The notes beneath the pieces are model-generated. The model was not told where the DNA came from. It saw nothing but the letters and a program-made list of their open reading frames with translations, and did no database searches. Shown here in pieces: positions 63,101-64,000 of a stretch of DNA of 64,000 bases (positions are counted from its first letter, which is position 1; each line of letters opens with the position of its first letter). The stretch spans positions 8,888,991-8,952,990 of the forward strand of contig JAZAYU010000015.1 in the NCBI GenBank assembly GCA_038501625.1. The letters run 5' to 3'. Source of the DNA: Corbicula japonica. Lineage: Eukaryota; Mollusca; Bivalvia; Venerida; Cyrenidae. A program made the translations under genes and the position numbers.

Positions 63101-63374
63101 GGGGTCAAAATTGGCCCCGCCCCAGGGGTCACTTCATTTTACATAGACTTGTATAGGCAAAACTTTAAAAATCTTCTTGTCTGAAACCACAAGCAGAGAG
63201 TACTTTTGTACTCAGGTGAGCGATATAGGGCCATCATTGCCCTCTTGTTTAATTTTAAAATATTCTTCATTCTGGAATGCCCAGAGGTATTTTATAGATG
63301 TTTTTTATTTCTCATTGCAGGTTCAATGCTTGAAGAAGATTTGGGTCAGTGATGAATTCCAAGCTGACAAATCA
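36193..63374 (+). CDS. TRRAP: TRRAP, N-terminal part (gene continues beyond right edge)
   Basis: TRRAP is the giant PIKK-family pseudokinase scaffold that brings activators to SAGA and TIP60/NuA4. Exons: 36193-36286, 37180-37229, 37967-38077, 38622-38726, 39011-39094, 39470-39664, 40147-40313, 41057-41153, 41435-41573, disturbed exons 10-12 (see 41750-44060), 44060-44264, 44559-44697, 46287-46437, 46811-46868, 47061-47250, 47904-47998, 48774-48939, 49189-49355, 49827-50027, 50720-50961, 51694-51794, 52904-53175, 53968-54053, 55440-55737, 56283-56432, 56927-57013, 57597-57693, 58403-58524, 58900-59070, 59309-59380, 60229-60360, 61062-61181, 61880-61975, 62366-62506, 63321-63374. About 1,680 of the roughly 3,800 residues expected are here, all HEAT-repeat region. 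Blocks LRTLELCVDNLQPDFLYDH, LFRSIGGGSHDLLYQEFLP and PPKKHLLRHQPANAQIGLM are near-identical to vertebrates. Exon 13 encodes a Pro/Thr-rich linker. The last donor is in phase 0. FAT and kinase-like domains lie outside. Confidence 0.95.
39130..39360 (+). pseudogene. Decayed tandem copies of the 3' end of TRRAP exon 5
   Basis: Exon 5 ends with ATCATAATAGAGCTGCACAA, ACAGTATAGACCACAAATGA and GAGGTAAGA. Intron 5 has three further approximations: about 39150-39190 (TACACAAACAGTACCGAACC ... AGAGGTAAATAAG), 39219-39275 (AATCATAATAGAGCTACATA ... AATAAGGTGGTAAG) and 39310-39355 (CTACACAAACAGACCACAAA). Frames are broken and no acceptor precedes them, so they are fossils of local duplication. Confidence 0.7.
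39725..39905. repeat. Nested-palindrome MITE family A, decayed
   Basis: AGTGTAGATCCAGATAAGCC and CAGAAATAACCTGATTACAT mark the copy; the right half is reduced. It lies in TRRAP intron 6. Confidence 0.55.
40460..40960. repeat. Minisatellite, 27-bp unit, in TRRAP intron 7
   Basis: Eleven or so regular units of ATAACATAGACCGGTATCCA plus GTACTTT run from 40485 to 40755, with diverged units on both sides. Because 27 is a multiple of three, open frames of 95-147 codons appear on both strands; they have no start context, splice support or homology. Confidence 0.92.
41750..44060 (+). other. TRRAP: Scrambled duplicate of TRRAP exons 10-12, probable assembly fault
   Basis: Exon 10 appears at 42035-42114 and 42877-42956. 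Each is one base too long, at different places (GGTAATCGGC in the first, AGCATTCCTG in the second), so neither reads through. Exon 11 appears at 42312-42561 and 43124-43348, both with several indels; the second keeps IQTMSCKLLLNLVDCIRQKS in one frame. The end of exon 12 (VLKFKTIAKIQLPQILSK, to 43718) is present but its start is missing. CAGATCCTCTCTAAGTGGTA from exon 12 is also embedded inside the second exon 11. Flanking intron pieces are doubled too: TTTAGATCGAACTGC at 42797 and 43512, and GTGATTTTCAATCCAGAAAT at 43837 and 44005. TRRAP is essential in animals studied, so I infer noisy read consensus or merged haplotypes. Confidence 0.8.
42600..42690 (-). mobile_element. tRNA-like SINE head between the duplicated TRRAP exon blocks
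   Basis: The minus strand carries a B box (CAGGGTTCAAATCCCACTGG) and an A-box-like TAGTCTAAACTGGTAGAAT at tRNA-like distance. No paired acceptor stem is evident. It occurs only between copies one and two of the exon 10-11 block. Confidence 0.4.
44278..44420. repeat. Fold-back MITE family B, complete
   Basis: It starts 13 bases after the donor of TRRAP exon 13. The arms AAGCATCTGATTGGCTGAAA / TTAGCCAATCAGATGCTTGA meet at the centre GGCGACCAGTCGCC, a perfect short palindrome. Confidence 0.85.
44744..44985. repeat. Nested-palindrome MITE family A, full-length
   Basis: Ends TTAACCCTTTCCTCCATAG and GAGGAAAGGGTTAA are complementary, and all four GTGTAGATC-type arms are present. TRRAP intron 14. 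Confidence 0.88.
45353..45925. repeat. Near-perfect 30-bp tandem array, 19 units
   Basis: Nineteen units built on CTCAGTGACATTGTGGCCCA plus CCAGACTACA are identical except for one substitution (CTCAGTAACATTG at 45810). Perfection over 570 bp means recent expansion or active homogenisation. The unit length is a multiple of three and contains no stop in four frames, so open frames of 195-278 codons occur on both strands. The array lies in TRRAP intron 14 with no splice sites of its own. Confidence 0.97.
45963..46225. repeat. Two adjacent fold-back MITEs of family B
   Basis: The first (about 45963-46098) and second (46104-46222) each go from AAGATYATKAAACT to its complement, joined by GAGCTCATGGCTCAAG. 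They follow the 30-bp array by 40 bp and precede exon 15 by 60 bp. Confidence 0.75.
48175..48300. repeat. TIR family C, partial
   Basis: The right end CAAAATTAAATGATACTACA matches family C (see 54654-55384). The left end is truncated at AATTCGCCAGGGTTTAAT. An unrelated block after it (AAAGTTGAGCAGACAACATT, 48384-48403) recurs at 54384. Confidence 0.65.
49010..49068 (+). pseudogene. Decayed partial copy of TRRAP exon 19 inside intron 19
   Basis: TTTGGTGGTGGGAGCCATGA followed by ACTTCTCTACCAATTTG reads FGGGSHELLYQF. The true exon 19 (48774-48939), 80-130 bp upstream, encodes IGGGSHDLLYQEF from the equivalent segment. The copy lacks an acceptor and the next codons do not follow TRRAP, so it is a fossil of tandem duplication. 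Confidence 0.6.
49495..49740. repeat. Nested-palindrome MITE family A with an internal 86-bp tandem duplication
   Basis: CACTGTTTGATGCTTTATTA through AGGAGCCATCTGATCTGGAT occurs twice in a row, about 49530-49615 and 49616-49700. The repeat differs only by one or two bases. Confidence 0.75.
50435..50629. repeat. Nested-palindrome MITE family A with collapsed centre
   Basis: Outer arms are intact. The central TTATTTCTGACC piece is deleted, so the two halves meet at TCTGATTAGGACCAACCAGT. TRRAP intron 21. Confidence 0.75.
51289..51437. repeat. Fold-back MITE family B, reference copy
   Basis: The two halves are almost exact reverse complements. GGGCCCAAGGTTATAAAACT faces AGCTTTATAACCTTCAGCCC, and CTCAAACATCTGATTGGCTG faces CAGCCAATCAGATGCTTGAG; the centre is AAATGGCGACCAGTCACCATTT. 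About 149 bp, no spacer, no coding. Other copies: 957, 1921, 30957, 44278, 45963, 46104, 52517 and 62582. This one is inserted inside or beside a decayed family-A copy (51225-51560). Confidence 0.88.
51844..52080. repeat. Nested-palindrome MITE family A
   Basis: It starts TTAACCCTTTACTCCATATA 50 bp after TRRAP exon 23. A second, inverted-looking copy follows at 52140-52380, so intron 23 holds two family-A units and a family-B unit in 700 bp. Confidence 0.8.
52140..52380. repeat. Nested-palindrome MITE family A
   Basis: AACCCTTTATACCAGATATC opens it. ACAGTGTAGATCATGATCAG and TGATCAGGATCTACAATG form the right-hand palindrome. Confidence 0.75.
52517..52634. repeat. Fold-back MITE family B, left end truncated
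   Basis: It begins directly at CCAGTCTCAAATCTCAAGCA without the outer AAGATCATAAAACT arm, which is present on the right (TTTTGTGATCTTGG). Confidence 0.75.
54654..55384. mobile_element. TIR element family C, longest copy (731 bp)
   Basis: Left end ATACTGTGGTATCATTTAAT and right end reading back as ATACTGCGGTATCATATTAT are imperfect TIRs. Inside both ends lie runs of TTCGCGCAA and AAATTCGCGCACTGGCCC. Shorter relatives: 57942-58160, 59933-60144 and part of one at 48175-48300. No transposase frame of useful length is present. It fills most of TRRAP intron 25. Confidence 0.7.
56072..56253. repeat. Nested-palindrome MITE family A with duplicated left arm
   Basis: GGGCAAACAGTGTAGAT occurs twice in direct orientation 44 bp apart, replacing the usual alternation. 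The right end GGAGGTAAGGGTTAA is intact. Confidence 0.75.
57032..57195. repeat. Nested-palindrome MITE family A, left arm lost
   Basis: Outer TTAAGCCTTTCCTCCATA and GGAGGAAAGGGTTA remain, but the first GTGTAGATC palindrome is missing. It begins 19 bp after TRRAP exon 28. Confidence 0.75.
57942..58160. repeat. TIR element family C, 219-bp derivative
   Basis: TACTGTTGTATCATTTAATT opens it and AATATAATGATACTACAGTA closes it. The middle carries CACTAGCCCTAGCGCGAAAT. Confidence 0.75.
59933..60144. repeat. TIR element family C, 212-bp derivative
   Basis: Ends ATACTGTTATATCATTTTAT and AATTAAATGATACTACAGTA. The right half resembles the copy at 48175-48300 (TTTATGCCCCAGCAAATTTG). It lies about 85 bp before TRRAP exon 33. 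Confidence 0.75.
61592..61832. repeat. Nested-palindrome MITE family A, full-length
   Basis: Complete 241-bp copy with TAACCCTTTCCTCAAGATAT and GAAGGAAAGGGTTA ends. It stops 47 bp before TRRAP exon 35. A shortened copy lies at 62175-62320 before exon 36. Confidence 0.85.
62582..62712. repeat. Fold-back MITE family B
   Basis: GGGCCCAAGATCATAAAACT faces ACAGTTTTATAATCTTCAAC. A few bases around the centre are deleted (CATCAGTCTAGTCACC). Confidence 0.8.
62758..63248. mobile_element. Bivalve-type repeat with AGCTCACCTGAG / CTCAGGTGAGC ends
   Basis: It opens AGCTCACCTGAGCACGAAGT, includes the tandem GTCCGTCCGTCCGTCGTC, TTGCCACGGATGTTCCTTGC and GGGGTCAAAATTGGCCCCGC, then closes with ACTCAGGTGAGCGATATAGG and TCATTGCCCTCTTGTTT. 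The ends are complementary over 11 bases. A 30-base stretch (AAAACTTTAAAAATCTTCTT then GTCTGAAACC) appears twice inside, at about 62992 and 63160. Non-coding. TRRAP intron 36. Confidence 0.7.
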
Positions 63375-63511
63375 GTAAATGTTTTGTTTTATTATAGCCT
63401 AATGTTTTGCTAATAATGGATTACTTTAAAGTGTGTTACAAATAGTAAACAGTTTGCAAAAAAGGTGTGATAGTTCATGCTATATGTTTGATCTCAACAA
63501 TGTACAGTAAC

Positions 63512-63735
63512 TTAACCCTTTCCTCCATAGATACATCTTTAATGTGTGGACGAACAGTTTAGATCCAGAACAGCCAGCACATCTGTGCCGTCTGATCAGG
63601 ATCTAAACTGTTCGCTTTTTGATTCATTAGGTTATTTCTGACCAAAATGTTACCAGTGCTCATCCATGCCGTCTGATCTGGATCTACACTGGTCACACAT
63701 GCGTGAAAATGTGTATTTATGGAGCAAAGGGTTAA
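63512..63735. repeat. Nested-palindrome MITE family A, reference copy
   Basis: This 224-bp element begins TTAACCCTTTCCTCCATAGA and ends GGAGCAAAGGGTTAA. Each half is a palindrome of GAACAGTTTAGATCCAGAAC against GATCAGGATCTAAACTGTTC. The halves are joined by GATTCATTAGGTTATTTCTG and are also complementary to one another, so the strand can fold as one long hairpin or two side by side. About 30 recognisable copies or pieces occur in the window, in introns and intergenic DNA of every gene. No coding frame. A further partial copy is at 63740-63885. Confidence 0.88.
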
Positions 63736-63890
63736 ATGTGAACCCTTTACAGCATCAGATATGGCTGGTATCACATGGTTAACCAGTATAGATCCAGATC
63801 AGCCAGCACATCTGTGCCATATGATCAGGATCTGCACTATATGATTTTAGATTCATTATGTGTTTATTTACCAAGAAGCACAATTTCTTG

Positions 63891-63945
63891 CATACCAGAT
63901 CAGGTCATCCGGTGATTTCACCCGTGTAGGAAATTATGATTCTAC

Positions 63946-63981
<36 letters not shown>

Positions 63982-64000
63982 TGTAGAATGAGTCACGTGA
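63891..64000. repeat. Dispersed repeat with a run of 34 C
   Basis: Apart from the C run at 63947-63980, the sequence matches 9211-9300 closely, where the same place has only CACCCC. Expansion of a short C tract is therefore specific to this copy. The true run length is uncertain because such runs are hard to sequence. Confidence 0.8.

Overview
This is a eukaryotic nuclear window: intron-rich genes with GT-AG junctions, split zinc fingers, and much of the sequence made of repeats. The gene content (GTDC1/QTMAN, a C2H2 zinc-finger gene, a secreted C1q-domain gene, TRRAP) and several repeat types I associate with clams and other bivalves point to a bivalve mollusc. These repeats include a tRNA-headed V-type SINE, elements starting with the words GCTCACCTGAGCACGAAG and ATGCCCCCACAAAGTGGG, and long tandem arrays. 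I cannot name the species from the sequence alone.

Layout. 1-1303 (-): the first coding exon and the start of the second exon of an unrecognised gene that runs off the left edge. 3352-11204 (+): a complete eight-exon GTDC1 (QTMAN), the enzyme that mannosylates queuosine in tRNA-Asp; its head faces the first gene across about 2 kb. 11205-16131: intergenic, with a 36-bp minisatellite, old dispersed repeats, a GC-richer promoter-like patch near 14.7-14.8 kb and a SINE. 16132-29923 (+): a ten-exon, 959-residue gene with an acidic disordered N-terminus and eleven C2H2 fingers, six of them made by tandem duplication of an exon pair. 32554-33936 (-): a two-exon secreted coiled-coil C1q-domain protein, probably an immune recognition lectin. 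36193-63374 (+): the first 37 or so coding exons of TRRAP, the pseudokinase scaffold of SAGA and TIP60 acetyltransferase complexes; the gene continues past the right edge.

The introns and intergenic spaces hold at least seven kinds of repeat: a nested-palindrome MITE with about 30 copies, a second fold-back MITE with about 10, a TIR family beginning TACTGTRGTATCATTTAATT, a young 549-bp element with perfect 35-bp TIRs, SINEs, and long minisatellites with 27-, 30-, 31-, 36-, 62-, about 155- and about 180-bp units. A 3.3-kb structure inside the zinc-finger gene is bounded by inverted CTCGACTATTCGAA-type ends and carries 1.5 kb of pure C/A microsatellite.

The most important caution is 41750-44060, where TRRAP exons 10-12 appear twice, each copy with different one-base insertions and pieces of one exon spliced into another. 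This looks like unpolished or chimeric assembly rather than gene decay. I did not find a new defence or other multi-gene system. The notable features are the exon-pair duplication in the zinc-finger gene, decayed exon copies beside parent exons in TRRAP, and the repeat architecture.
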